Source: Colius striatus
Lineage: Eukaryota > Chordata > Aves > Coliiformes > Coliidae
DNA: 64,000 bases
Direction: 5' to 3'
Assembly (NCBI RefSeq): GCF_028858725.1
Contig: NC_084781.1
Span: 3,914,513-3,978,512, forward strand
In this document: one piece after another, positions 22,201-32,154 of the stretch
Layout: each line of letters opens with the position of its first letter
How positions within the stretch are numbered: position 1 is the first letter of the stretch
Made by a program: the position numbers and the translations under genes
The notes under the pieces: model-generated
What the model saw: the letters and a program-made list of their open reading frames with translations, nothing else
Database searches by the model: none
Told to the model about the DNA's origin: nothing

Positions 22201-25019
22201 CCAGATACACTAAGAAATATTCTCTTAATAACTGTTATTTTGGATGAAAAAATGCCTTGCACCTGCACAGTATGGTCTTCCTTTTCCTCCTCCTTCTCTA
22301 TCCTCCTTGGGTCATTTTTTCCCCCAGCTGAATAAATCATTCTGCAAGGGGACTGTAATCACTTCAGGGTGAGTTGAAGGGGGGAAAAAAAATCTCATGG
22401 GGAAACATTCATAGTTCAAACCTTCTTCTGCCTCTGGGAAGCTGCTTGGTGCTCTGTTTTGCATGTGAGTTGTCCTGTCTTGTCTCTGTACTCTCTGTGG
22501 TTCTGTGCTCTTAGGAGAGCATTTTTCCTCCTCATTTAAATTGACCCATAGCTGAAGGCATAGCACTTGTGATCCTGCCCTTCCAGAGGCAAATACTTTC
22601 CTCACTGTTAGCTCAAGTTTAGAAACAATGCCTGAAGATAAACTGGTTCAACTTCTGTGCTGAGACACACCTAAATAAGTAGACTAACACCTTCTGTTCT
22701 GGTTTACAGCCAGAGCTCCAAGGTGTAGTGTGAATCTGACCAGATGACCCTTGTGAGAGTTTCCCAACTAATACATTTGTTTTCTGGAAAACAGATGCAC
22801 AAAATATTGGCATGATAGCTGGAGCAGTTTGTGGCGTGGTGGTGGGACTCTCCCTCCTTATCCTAGTGGTGAGGCTGACAATAAGGAGGAAAGAAAAGAA
22901 GAGATATGAGGAAGAGGAGGCACCTAATGAGATCAGGTAACGCCTTTTATTTAATCCCCTACCACCTCCCTTCTTTCAGTTTCACACGGCTTTTAAGTCA
23001 TGGCAGTTACTTACAGTTTCAAGTAACCCACCTATAAGTGGCTTAAAAGGTCATTCTAAAAAGGTTTTGAAGTCTCCCTGAAATATTAGTGACAAATTTC
23101 TTGGCTGTGAGAATCTTTGTGAATTTCCAGAACATCAGATAGATGAAAATGTCTCTTTTAGTTTTCCCTTCAGGGCAAATCAGCATAAACCCCAACAAAC
23201 TATTCTCTCTCACACTTTCCATTGTAGCATTTGTAAGCATTTGCATAATCCTCTCCAGGACTAAATTCAACCCACTTGTCCATTGTGGTTCTGAGAGGCA
23301 GCCAGGTTCTCTGTGTCTTTCTTGAGTCTTTTGAACAACTGTGCTTCTGGATTTAGCTCAGGGTGAAAAATCCCCTGAGCTGCTGCGTGAGAAGCCTCGC
23401 CCTGAGCGGCTGTACCAAGAATGCTGACGCATGTTCTTTGAACTCATCTGTTCCATGCATGTGAGGTCTGCCACTGCACTCCCCTGAGCAGAGGTTGCTT
23501 TCTAGCCAGTCGAGCCTAAACTGCTCAGGAAGGAAAGTGCTGGAAGAAAAGATTATTTCCAGGAATGAGTTTTAGCTGCTCGTGCCCTTGAAGAAACTCT
23601 TTCCTTGCCTTGTTGTTACATCTATTTGTAACAGACTGCCTGTCCTTGTACCATTGTACCACTAGGCATCTCCCTCATCCCTTCAGCAGCTATTACTCTG
23701 CCTGATGGTCAGGTTGCCAGCCAAGAAGGTAGTCTCTGCTCATTTCTCACTGTCTCTTTTTCCTGTACTCTTTACTTTCAAATCTTGCCTTTCCTTTTTA
23801 GTTTGAGCTTCTTCCTCTTGTATCATGTTTTCATGCATGACTGTTACCTTTTCCTTCTCTGTCTGAGCCTCGTTCTTGCCCTTCTTTCTCTACCCACATG
23901 AGGGTTTTTTTAACTAGAAGAACTAGTTTCAGCTAGTCCTGCCTAGATCATTTGTCATTATGAGTGAGGATTGCAGAACAGACAGCTGGATCTGAACTGT
24001 TTGCACCAACACTTGGCATTTGTTCCACAGACCACAAGGAGCCAGTCGTGTGCAGCATGCATTCTAAATCCCTGTGACCAATAGCTCTGTGGAGAATTTA
24101 GAGTTCAGTCCTCAAAGTTACACAGCACAGAAATGAGAAAACCCTGTATGTTGCTCAAGCTGCTGGACAAATATTTGTGTCCAGTTCTGGGCTCCCCAGC
24201 TCAAGAGTGATGGAGGACTTCTGGAGAGAGTCCAGCACAGGGCTACGAAGATGATGAAGGTTCTGGAGCTTCTCTGTGACAAGGAAAGGCTGTGAGACCT
24301 GGAGCTGTTTAGCCTGGAGGGGTTGAAGCTCAGTTTATTTACCTGCCCATCCAATAACAAGTGTATATGTGCATTTGTGTGTGTACACAACATCCCCTGA
24401 GGATGGGACCAGTCTGTTTTCTGTGGTGACCAGTGACAGGGCGAGGGGTAACAGGCACAAGCTGGAACACGGGAAGTTCCACTGGAGCAAGAGGAGACAC
24501 TACTTTGCTGTGAGAGTGAGGGAGCCCTGGTACAGACTGCCCAGGGAGGGTGTGGAGGCTCCTTCTCTGGAGGAATTCTGGGAGTCTGTGTAATTCTGTG
24601 AAATAGACCCTGGTGATTTGCAGCTCCAGTAAGCAATTGCTTATTGCAGCAGCAATTAAGTCTGGTAAAATGTGTAAGCGTTTCTGTTCTCATGGTATTT
24701 GAGCCCTGTCATCTTTGATTGCAGGGAAGATGCAGAAGCCCCCAAGGCCCATCTCGTCAAGCCCAGCTCCTCTTCCTCTGGTTCCAGGAGCTCGCGCTCA
24801 GGTTCCTCCTCAACCAGGTCGACAGCCAACAGTGCCTCTCGCAGCCAACGGACTTTATCAACTGAAGCTACTCCCCATCTAACTCCTCCCCAGTACAGCC
24901 AGAGGGAGATGGAAGGAAAAGAAATGGAGCCAAAGAAAGTCGACTATGCGAACCTGATGAAAATGGGAGCGACGCTGGTCATGGTGCCAGCCCAAAGCCG
25001 AGCCTTCCAGACCGTGTGA
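19106..25019 (+). CDS. CLMP: CLMP, CXADR-like membrane protein (exons 2-7; exon 1 outside window)
   Basis: This is a type I Ig-superfamily adhesion protein of the CTX/CAR family. In vertebrates CLMP sits at epithelial tight junctions, mediates homophilic adhesion and is required for gut development. Coding exons are 19106-19263, 19934-20135, 20563-20727, 21102-21224, 22795-22936 and 24725-25019, all bounded by AG/GT with compatible phases. They give 360 visible residues, and with about 10 from exon 1 this matches the roughly 373-aa human protein. Counting from exon 2, a V-type Ig domain has Cys25 and Cys101 (the latter in DAGKYIC). A C2-type domain has Cys143 and Cys197 as the core pair plus Cys127 and Cys208. 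A transmembrane helix spans about 220-242, followed by a basic stop-transfer stretch (RRKEKKRYEEE) and a Ser-rich tail ending QSRAFQTV. Sequons are NVT (20) and NLT (186). The Ser-rich tail and C-terminus identify CLMP rather than CXADR. The start codon is not in the window. Confidence 0.93.
19264..19933 (+). other. CLMP intron 2, with MIR-like fragment
   Basis: This 670-bp GT-AG intron contains no coding signal. Around 19805-19865 the text reads like the tRNA-unrelated core of a MIR/CORE-SINE (tgacccttggcaagtcact, then taaccctgcagatcctcac). This old insertion lies some 70 bp upstream of the exon 3 acceptor. Confidence 0.6.
19805..19865 (+). repeat. MIR/CORE-SINE-like fragment in CLMP intron 2
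   Basis: A well-kept core stretch 'gtgacccttggcaagtcact' then 'taaccctgcagatcctcact'. It is the clearest ancient SINE remnant in the window. Confidence 0.6.
19934..20135 (+). CDS. CLMP: CLMP exon 3 (V-type Ig domain, second half)
   Basis: The acceptor is CTCCTCAG|GTG and the donor is GTAG|GTAAGG. It encodes VITYSGGRVYDDL, the EDQKGRV turn, the strongly conserved SNFLAGDASLQI strand pair, and the DAGKYIC motif with the second V-domain cysteine. The last base completes a Glu codon with exon 4. Confidence 0.92.
20563..20727 (+). CDS. CLMP: CLMP exon 4 (C2-type Ig domain, first half)
   Basis: The acceptor is CTTTTAG|AA and the donor is GTCA|GTAAGT. It encodes the inter-domain linker KPSKPKC, then EGELLEGKELSLQC with the C2-domain core cysteine, and the YRWQRI strand. 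It is preceded by a 427-bp intron without recognisable content. Confidence 0.92.
20795..21020 (+). repeat. CR1 LINE fragment (3' end) in CLMP intron 4
   Basis: The text follows the avian CR1 3' region in the sense direction: agattaggaagaacttcttc, then 'ggcacagactacccagagag', 'gcttggcagtgtgagg' and 'aaaggtcttttccaaccag', ending in a ttctatgattt tail typical of CR1 3' ends. It fills most of the 374-bp intron between exon 4 and exon 5 of CLMP, ending about 80 bp before the exon 5 acceptor. Boundaries are approximate. Confidence 0.85.
21102..21224 (+). CDS. CLMP: CLMP exon 5 (C2-type Ig domain, second half)
   Basis: The acceptor is GTTTCAG|AC and the donor is CAGC|GTAAGT. It encodes ISNPGQVLLKNLT, then STGLYQC with the second core cysteine, and ATNEAGQESCVVQVTVQ. 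The NLT sequon at visible residue 186 is a likely N-glycosylation site that the mammalian protein also has. Confidence 0.93.
21225..22794 (+). other. CLMP intron 5, no recognised content
   Basis: This 1.57-kb intron has GT-AG ends, and no repeat family or conserved ORF was recognised. A short open frame reading from exon 5 into the intron is only read-through. Confidence 0.7.
22795..22936 (+). CDS. CLMP: CLMP exon 6 (transmembrane segment)
   Basis: The acceptor is AAAACAG|AT and the donor is ATCAG|GTAACG. It encodes AQNIGMIAGAVCGVVVG and SLLILVV as a hydrophobic helix, then RLTIRRKEKKRYEEEEAPNEI, a basic stop-transfer signal followed by an acidic patch. The split Arg codon joins exon 7. Confidence 0.93.
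22937..24724 (+). other. CLMP intron 6, containing a CR1 element
   Basis: This 1.79-kb GT-AG intron holds a sense-strand CR1 copy in its last third (listed separately). The remainder is unremarkable. The ORF antisense to the CR1 (24118-24693) belongs to the repeat, not to a gene. Confidence 0.7.
24160..24605 (+). repeat. CR1 LINE fragment in CLMP intron 6
   Basis: This sense-oriented CR1 3' region has 'gtccagttctgggctcccca', 'gagagagtccagcacaggg', 'ctacgaagatgatgaagg', and later 'gggagccctggtacagactg'. It ends in a tattctgtg-like tail. There is an internal loss between the two halves (around 24310-24410). Boundaries are approximate. Confidence 0.85.
24725..25019 (+). CDS. CLMP: CLMP exon 7 (cytoplasmic tail and stop)
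   Basis: The acceptor is TTGCAG|GG and the stop TGA is at 25017-25019. It encodes EDAEAPKAHLVKPSSSSSG, the Ser/Arg run SRSSRSGSSSTRSTANSAS, RSQRTLST, a divergent middle, and EPKKVDYANL to QSRAFQTV. The Ser-rich block and the last eight residues are near-identical to mammalian CLMP. The piece between them (about 25 residues after RTLST) is clearly different and slightly shorter. Confidence 0.93.
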
Positions 25020-25760
25020 TAGCTCACCAGCCCTCTCCAGACTCCTGCTGTCCAGAAACACTTCACATACCACCAGCCACATAGGAATTGATAGATTAGA
25101 TAGTTGTCTTTCTGGTCAGCTTTGTTTTACTCACTTGTGATTATTCACACCACAAGAAGCCCTCCCACTCGACTCTTACATCTGCCAGCACTGAGGTTCT
25201 GAGACAGAATTAGTTTTGTTGTGAAAAGACCCATTTGAGGGAAAAGGGAGCCTTCTTTTTAAATTATCTTCTCTTTTTTTTTTGAAGTGGAACACTGAGC
25301 ATTTTAAAACTACAGCAGCCAAGTGCTGTACAAATGAAATGAAGCCAAACCTCGGGATTTTTTAAAAGGGATCAACAGAGACATAAAGACACATAATATT
25401 CCAGAGAGGTTTTGTGGGGAGGGAAAAGTCTCCTGTCCTGTTTTAGAGAACTTTCTCAAAGATGCATTGTCTTCTCTGAAGATTCTGAGGCAGACTTGCT
25501 GCTGAGGTTAGTCTGGTGTTCAGCCTCAAAACAGGAGCTTCACTTTTTCTGCATTCAGCCTTCTAGTGAAATACTTTCAGAGGCTGTAACTAAAGTGGAA
25601 AAGAAAGGATCACTCAAAAAGATCAAGAGATGCAACATTATGATTAAGGCATGTGTCCGAACTAACCTCTGTACTAAAGACAACCGACCCTTTATGTTAA
25701 GGAAACAGAGGTGCTTTAATTGCCAGAATAAAAAGCCTGGCTCTGCTTTTATGGTCAGCA
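25020..25760 (+). other. CLMP: CLMP 3' UTR (minimum extent) with poly(A) signal
   Basis: No coding signal follows the stop. The first canonical AATAAA is at 25727-25732, with T/G-rich sequence shortly after. A second possible signal is ATTAAA at 26423-26428, followed by a strongly GT/T-rich stretch. A third is AATAAA at 28309-28314. The true end cannot be decided without transcripts, so the UTR could be 0.7, 1.4 or 3.3 kb. Confidence 0.5.
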
Positions 25761-28308
25761 CTGCAAAGCCACAGTAACTCCACTGGAGCGATACCTGTGG
25801 CAAATGAGCCTTAGTGCAATGAGAATTGGGCACTGAATCCAGAACAAAGGGAGTACCTCACAATCTACCAAAAGGCCTGGGCAAACAGGTTGTGGATTCA
25901 CCAGTTTTGGGTTAAGTCATGCTGTAGAAGCCTTACAGAGAGCTCTTCCCAAGACTGAACAAACAGGATTCTTGAGCTGACCTTCAGGCATCCAGGTAAG
26001 ACTGAAGGACAGAGGGACAGAGCATGTAGTGAGGAAAAGACACCAGGGACAGGTAAGAAAGCACAATGCTGCTTCCATGAGAAAACATTTGTGTGTATTG
26101 ACCCATTTATACCCCCAGCACTGGGCCACATGATGCTTAAACCTGAGCACAACTCTTTAAGGAGTTGCAAGAACCATAAAACTGTTTTCTGAGATTAAAT
26201 TAGCCAGAGTAAACATTTCCAAGGAATACAGAGTCTTGCACTTCAAGTTGAAGGCCAATGGGAAAGGATGGGAGATAGGGACAGGCTTCCTCTGGAGGCA
26301 GATGCTCACACAGTTCTGTCATTTATAGCTTCCTCTGAAGGACTTGGCTCTGATCACTGCTACACACAAGACACTGAGCGTGTGGGTTCTAGATCCCTCT
26401 ATTCCTGGAACGATGATCTTCTATTAAAAACAAAGTGTTGTGGGGTTTTTTTCCTTTGAGGGAGGGGATGTTTTCTCTGATTTGTGGAATGAACCTACAG
26501 GAGATGGATCAGCACAGAAGCAGCACAGATCTATAACTCTTTCACTCCAGGGGCTGAAATTACTCTCTTTTTCTGACTGAGACCCAGAATTCTAGCTTCT
26601 CTGCTCGAGATCTTAGACAATCTGACCAAAGCCAAGCCTTCCTTTGTTGACTTCTTTAGGGGAAACATTTTTCAAACTTGCCCTATAGTAACTGAGAACT
26701 CTTCCTAGGAGCAGTCACCTATTTTCATCACATGTACCAAACTTCTCTTGCTCTCTCTACCCCAGAGACAACCTAGCCACCCTCAGCAGGACCCAGTACT
26801 GCTGTATTGTGCAGGGAAGACAGTCCTGAGTCACAGATTTAAACACAAGAGACATCTGGTATTAGGTGTCTGATAAGCTTCTGCTTTTGTGAACAGCTCC
26901 TGGCATTAGATAGTCATTTTACTTAGCTTCCTGGATGCTCCAGAGGCGCACTCCTGGATCCAGCTGTGTTTTGGTGGATTTGGTAGTGACTGTCACTGCT
27001 TGGACACAGCAGTTGTGTGTGTGTCTGTCTGTGTGACTCCTTTGCAATTGCTCTGTTCCTGGACCCTGAAGGCCTTAGACACACCAACCAAGGTACTCCA
27101 GAGCTGGGAAAGTCCCGAAGAGCATGAACAGGACTGCTCAAGTAGTTTGTGGTTTCTTTGGTTGCTTCTTGTGCTTTATGTTACTGGTATTACACCTGAG
27201 ATTATTTATTCTATGCATTAAAAAAGAAACAAACCCAAACCAGGAGTGTTTTTCTCAGTGAAGAATACATGCCTGGGCAACCAGAAGCTTATTACCACAA
27301 AATAAGAGTGGCAATTCAAACAGTTGAGCTGGTTACAATCCAAGTACTGAATAGTGCAGGTTAGCCTTGAGTCACAAGCCAGAGTTGCAATTAGCAAAGA
27401 GGAGGATGCTCAGCCTACAGCCTGGAGGCCCCTTGCTGCTGGCTAGAATCTGCCCAGCCTGCTCCTGGCAGTCCCTCTCCTGGAGTGCTTTGGGAATATG
27501 CTGCAGAACTGATGAGCCATGGCAGCTCTCTCCTGGTCTCCAACTCTCCTGGAGCAGCAAAGTCACTCTGTCGTATGGGCTGTCTGATTGCATAGGAGGA
27601 AAGGTTTACAGACCTTGGGGAGAAGTTAGTGGGGAGCAATCACTGAAGCCTGTGATGATTTCAGGAAGCAGGTGGTACGTGTGCCCACTGTCTGGGCACA
27701 TGCAGCCTGCCCTGCATCCAAACGCTGGCAGAAAAAACACCCTGGCCCTCTCCTGCCTCGGAACAAAGATGTGTGGCCCTGGCTAGGAAATGTGAGTATG
27801 ACAGTCATTTAAAAATCACCAGGTCTGAAATGTGGTGCTTCTGGGATCACACATCGGTGATCTCACAGGTCACAGTGAACACAAAGTCACTTCTGCACTT
27901 CAGTTGCTCGAATGAAGCCCCGAAGGCGATGTTCATTACTCAAAGGGAATCCAAGAAAGGCATCGCTGCAAAGGCATTTTGCTTCCAAAGGGACATTTTC
28001 TGAGCTCCAGATGACATTATCAGGAGCTGCACAAGGGAAGCAAATGAAGCCTAAGCCAAACTCTTTTGTAACATAGTGTACTTAAAACATTTACTGTCAT
28101 ATACCACTTATTACTAGTGTGATTAAATGCAATGTTATGTAGCTTTCTTTTATTTCTCAGCAGCTAAACTAAGCTTACATCTCTTCTACCTGCTATAGTC
28201 GGTGTACTGGTACTGTGTCTGAACAACTCAGAGAAAAGCAAATATTTATTATTGATTCCTTTGAATCAATGATTTCATAATTTTTTTTTGTTGGTTGGTT
28301 GTTTTATA

Positions 28309-28314
28309 AATAAA
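28309..28314 (+). promoter_or_regulatory. Candidate poly(A) signal AATAAA
   Basis: A canonical hexamer within TATAAATAAATG follows a T-run and a TTGGTTGGTTG stretch. If used, it would end a long CLMP 3' UTR. There is no other gene nearby that it could serve on this strand. The assignment is inference. Confidence 0.3.
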
Positions 28315-28331
28315 TGTGCTGCAGCTGAAGT

Positions 28332-28469
28332 GCTGCAGCTCAGCTCAACTCGTACTGATGCTCTGTCTTCTGTGGTGTGATGTGTTACAGGCTGTCAAGC
28401 TGCAGCTCAGCTCAACTCGTACTGATGCTCTGTCTTCTGTGGTGTGATGTGTTACAGGCTGTCAAGCTG
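28332..28469. repeat. Perfect 67-bp tandem duplication
   Basis: The unit starting GCTGCAGCTCAGCTCAACTC at 28332 recurs without any mismatch at 28399, and the first four bases of a third copy follow at 28466. The period is 67 bp and the total about 2.06 copies. The lack of any difference between copies indicates a very recent duplication, active homogenisation, or a possible assembly artefact. An AATAAA hexamer (28309) lies just upstream. Confidence 0.97.
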
Positions 28470-30274
28470 AATCCAAAGGAAAAAAGCACAGAGTCAAAAA
28501 TACCACTTTTAAGCTAACAAGGACTTCATGCATATCTGTGTAGAAAGTGAGAGGAAGCTGATCCTCTCCCTGCGACTTTTTCAGTCTAAATTACGTGACA
28601 AGGTATGTGAAAACCTTGGGTATATTGAAGTCAATGTTGTTTTGACTTCCATGCAGCTATTTCACCCAAGATATTTTGGCTGAGGATGTAGATAGTTCAA
28701 GCTATTACGGTAAATAGTGCCAGCACAGACACAGCACCACCAGTGTCATTGCCCTCCCACTCCTACATCTTTCACCTTCTGAAACACCATCTCCTGGGTG
28801 AGATAACAATGAAACCTTGAGTGACTAAGAGCTGTGTTCAGACAGTTGAGATCTCTGCAGATAGATAGCACTAGAGGAACCTCCAGTCAGGAAGATGTGG
28901 AGTTTAAGGTAACTAAACATAACTTTGGTTGATTTCTCCTGTGGTGCTTCAACCTTCTTTCCCCCAAGGCTGGTTTGCACAGAGCTCTCTCAACATCAGC
29001 AACCTTCTTCACCGAAATCCGGGAGTAAAAATTGCAACATAATTGCACAGCATTTAAAGCAAAACAGTGACAACACAGTGGTCTCATAGGTGTGTCATTC
29101 TGTCTGTCCCTGACTCATGAGGAAAGGCTGTTAGCTCTCTCCCTCCTGAGTTGTTGACATGCAAAACCTGATACACATTTCCAGAGGAGTTGTGTAATTG
29201 AATAATTTTGTACAGTATCAGGAATCTGGGGGTATTTTAACACCCCTGACAGGGGGAGAACACAGTGGGAAAGGGGAAAAACCACCTTGGGAATGTGTGA
29301 TTGTCAAACTTTGAACTGAGGCTGGAGGATACAAATGTTACATACATAACAAAGATAGGGAGAGGAAGTAGAAAGTAGGACTAGAAATAGGAAGCCGTTC
29401 TTTGGTAACATCCGCTTTCATTGCAATCTGTTTTAAACCCTTAAGGAGAAGCAGTGCTTGATCTCTGATGTATGAAATGGGCTTCCAAAAACAACATTGC
29501 AACTGAGAACTTGGGGAAAAAAACCACCCCTCCCCACAGACTATTTGCCAGTGTCCAGCCTGCTGAGTCTTAATTTTTATGGTAGACAGTAAATGAACTA
29601 CTTGTGTCCAGCAATTTAACAGCCTTCTAATGTAATGAGTCATTTGCCAAACTCCTCCCTGCACTGATTCACTGTTGTTTCAGGCTGCCTTCACTTGCTG
29701 TCAGTCTGCTGTGCCAAGTACAGTTGCACATCTAAATGTCACTGTTTCGTTCCAAGGTGCAGGTAGTGCTATTCTTAGGTCCTACAGGAATTCTGCCTGG
29801 GATTTAAAACAAAGCAAAGGCAATCCCTTGCTAACAGCACGGCTCCTGTGAGGCTTGGTGTGTTATGTACTTGATGTGGCTTAGTGCTGCATGCCTGAGA
29901 AGCATCTCCTGTGCAGCCTGGGGCTGAGTGTTCCAGCAGGCTGCACTCTGGACAGGGTGGAGTGTGCTTTGTGTGCCATACCTGGTCAGATATGGGGTGA
30001 TGGTTCCTACTGACTGCCCTTATCTTTAAAGGCACAGGAGAGTGACAGCTAATGCTCTGTGATATGGAGCCCCTTTCCTTTGCCTGGCCTGTCTCTAACC
30101 TTGTACACCTCCAAACTACACCTTCTGTTGTCACACAAAGGTCTGATTTCGGTTTCCAGCCCAGTGTGTGGCAGAGTAGGAACAGAAGCCACAAATTATT
30201 GCTTCCCATGGGTCAGCACACCCACCAGGATCTGCCACAGGAGCCTGGTGGCATGTGGCAGTGACTATCTGCAT

Positions 30275-30560
30275 GCCACAGAATCCCAGAGTGCTGGGGG
30301 TTGGAAGGGCCCTGCAGAGCTCATCCAGCCCAACCCCCTGCTCCAGCAGGTTCCCCTCGATCAGGGGGCACAGGAACGTGTTCAGGTGGGTTTGGAAACC
30401 TCCTGAGAAGGAGCCTCCACATCCTCCCTGGGCAGCCTGTGCCAGGGCTCCCTCACCTCAGCACCAAAGGAGTTTCTCCTCCTGTGCCAGTGGAACTTTT
30501 TGTGTTCCAGCTTGTGTCTGTTATCCTGTGTTCTGTCACTGGGCACTACCATGTCATCTC
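30275..30560 (-). repeat. CR1 LINE fragment, antisense
   Basis: It starts with the reversed CR1 3' end (cacagaatcccagagtgctg, then ggttggaagggccctgcaga). It continues through 'catccagcccaaccccctgc', 'cctccctgggcagcctgtgc', 'tgtgttctgtcactgggcac'. This is the diagnostic order of an avian CR1 read on the opposite strand. It lies about 1.6 kb before the HSPA8 transcription start. Confidence 0.9.
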
Positions 30561-31427
30561 TCCCCACCCTAGTACTGGACTTTTAAGCAGTTACCAGGAG
30601 TGTTTTTGCCTAAAGCCAGCCCTGTGGGCAGCGTTATGGGTGCACCAGAAATGCCTTTTCATGTAGTTCTTCCCTGTGACTATAGATGTTCCTTTGCCCC
30701 TTTCGCCCCTGCACAGGGTCACAGAAGGTGGCCAGCACAGGGTTTTGGTGTAGCCATCCTCCTAGCCACTCCCTCTGACTTTTCCAGTCAGCATTTTATG
30801 CCATGTAAACATTTGATGCAATTCCCAGCACTCCTCTGGAGCCTGACCTTAGGTGATTTATGCCCTTTGATCAGCTTTCAGGCTCTGAGACCAGCCCAGC
30901 GTTTACAGCCTCCATCTGCTCACTCCATCCCCAAGGACACTCTGCAGCCAGGGTTCTCCCTTCCCACTGCAGTGAAACAGGCTGAGAGCACAGTGAGCAG
31001 CACTGTACATACAAAGGGCTGTCATCTTGTCCCTCGGCTCGGTGCATTAGCACCGATTACCGCGGAGAAAAAGCAGATGGGATTAACAAGCAGGGCCAGA
31101 GACGTGTGGGGAAACTTCAAAGTACACACAACATGGTTTCCTCTGCCTGGGGGAGGATGAGGACGTGGGGGAAATGGGGGAACGTTGTCTTTTGCCTTGT
31201 TAGAACAGAACACAGAGGGTTAGAGCAGAAAGGCGCTGCTGAGGGAGGTTATTGCGGTGAGGGACACCCGCTGAGGCAAACGCTCTGCCATAGGCAAAAA
31301 GCTGCCGGCACCGGCACAAGTGCCGTTTCCTCTGGGGGTAGCGGGTGACGTTCCCGCCTGCCCCAGGGCACGGGGACAGGGACCCCTCACGTCTGGAGAT
31401 TCGAGGCGCCTGCCGCTATTTCAGCGC

Positions 31428-31438
31428 GCTGAGTCAGC
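31428..31438. promoter_or_regulatory. HSPA8: AP-1/Maf-type palindrome GCTGAGTCAGC
   Basis: This 11-bp palindrome has the TGAGTCA AP-1 core flanked by GC on both sides, as in a Maf recognition element half. It lies about 0.7 kb upstream of the inferred HSPA8 start. Function is inferred from the motif only. Confidence 0.45.
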
Positions 31439-31604
31439 CATGGCTGCGCGGAGCTGTACCCGCAGCCCGCTCCCAGCGGCGCAGGGACCAGCGCCCCCTC
31501 CGCTCCCCAGGGACGGGGACACGGCCGCTCGCGGTTTGTACCGGGGGCGAGCGCAGTGCCGAGGCCCGGGCTGGGAGCGGGATCCCTGCCAAGCCCCTCA
31601 TGGC

Positions 31605-31615
31605 GCCGCCATTTT
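31605..31615 (+). promoter_or_regulatory. HSPA8: YY1-type site GCCGCCATTTT
   Basis: A full match to the extended YY1 motif within the CpG island, upstream of the CCAAT cluster. Such sites usually lie just at or after a transcription start, so this could mark a minor upstream start. Motif evidence only. Confidence 0.4.
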
Positions 31616-31693
31616 CCGCCCCCCCCCCTTCTTCCTTCCCTCATCCCTGAGCCCGCCACGGCCTATGTAAATGAACCCCGCAGCGCGCCATCT

Positions 31694-32076
31694 GATTGGC
31701 CAATCCCACCCCCAAGGCGCCTTTCCCCCTCGCGCGCGAAATATGCAAACGAGGCCTCCGGCGCCGCGTCGCGATTGGCTGCGGCTCGCTCACCTTCTGC
31801 TTCCCGCCCCCTCCTCCAGCCTACGCCGCGCCGTGTCGTCACCCTCATGCTGCCCCCCCCCCGGCCGGCTCTCATTGGCTCCCGCGCAGGCGAAGCCCCG
31901 CCCCCCGTGGCCGTGCGTAGCGTGAGGGCGGGGGCAGGGCGAGGGGAAAGCGCATGAAGGTTCGAGAATACCGTCCGCGCGGCGGGCACGCCCCCTTCCT
32001 GTGCGCGTCACCGCGGGCGCGGCTTCCGGTGGGCGGCCATTGGCCGGCGGGGAGGCGGAGCGCCGGCGCGGATTGG
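31694..32076. promoter_or_regulatory. HSPA8: CCAAT-box cluster of HSPA8 promoter
   Basis: Six NF-Y-type CCAAT motifs lie within 383 bp. There is a back-to-back pair in GATTGGCCAATC (31694-31705), then ATTGG at 31774, 31874, 32039 and 32072. GGGCGG Sp1-type boxes are interspersed. Multiple CCAAT boxes between the HSEs and the TATA box are typical of constitutive Hsc70 promoters and fit high basal expression. Confidence 0.8.
31956..31968. promoter_or_regulatory. HSPA8: Distal heat-shock element (GAAnnTTCnnGAA)
   Basis: The sequence GAAGGTTCGAGAA contains three perfect, alternately oriented nGAAn units, enough for an HSF1 trimer. It lies about 190 bp upstream of the inferred start, between CCAAT boxes. 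Confidence 0.85.
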
Positions 32077-32102
32077 CTGTAGCGGCGAAAAGGGGCGGGC
32101 GC

Positions 32103-32115
32103 TTCTGGAAGGTTC
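32103..32115. promoter_or_regulatory. HSPA8: Proximal heat-shock element (TTCnnGAAnnTTC)
   Basis: TTCTGGAAGGTTC is a perfect three-unit HSE ending 9 bp before the TATA box. Together with the distal HSE it explains how a constitutive HSPA8 promoter can keep some stress responsiveness. Confidence 0.88.
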
Positions 32116-32124
32116 TGCGGGGAG

Positions 32125-32132
32125 TATATAAA
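32125..32132 (+). promoter_or_regulatory. HSPA8: TATA box of HSPA8 (TATATAAA)
   Basis: A canonical TATATAAA sits in otherwise GC-rich DNA, 9 bp after an HSE. Transcription should start about 25-32 bp downstream, near 32155-32160, just before the exon 1 sequence that is spliced at 32229. Confidence 0.9.
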
Positions 32133-32154
32133 GGCGGAGGGGCGGGCGGCGAGC

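Larger units (their letters stand above)
25761..31300. other. CLMP-HSPA8 spacer, no recognised gene
   Basis: The roughly 5.5 kb between the CLMP 3' region and the HSPA8 promoter has no exon set I can assemble. It contains a 67-bp perfect tandem duplication (28332-28469), one antisense CR1 (about 30275-30560), a short TG-rich stretch near 27010, and late candidate poly(A) hexamers for CLMP. The long open frame at 30600-31160 has no recognisable protein family. Confidence 0.6.

Noticed and set aside
24118-24693. 191-aa minus-strand open frame
   Set aside because: It runs antisense through the CR1 copy in CLMP intron 6. Its composition is that of a reversed repeat and it resembles no protein family.
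30600-31160. 186-aa plus-strand open frame upstream of HSPA8
   Set aside because: No family resemblance. It lies between a CR1 and the CpG island, with no acceptor/donor or start context supporting a gene.
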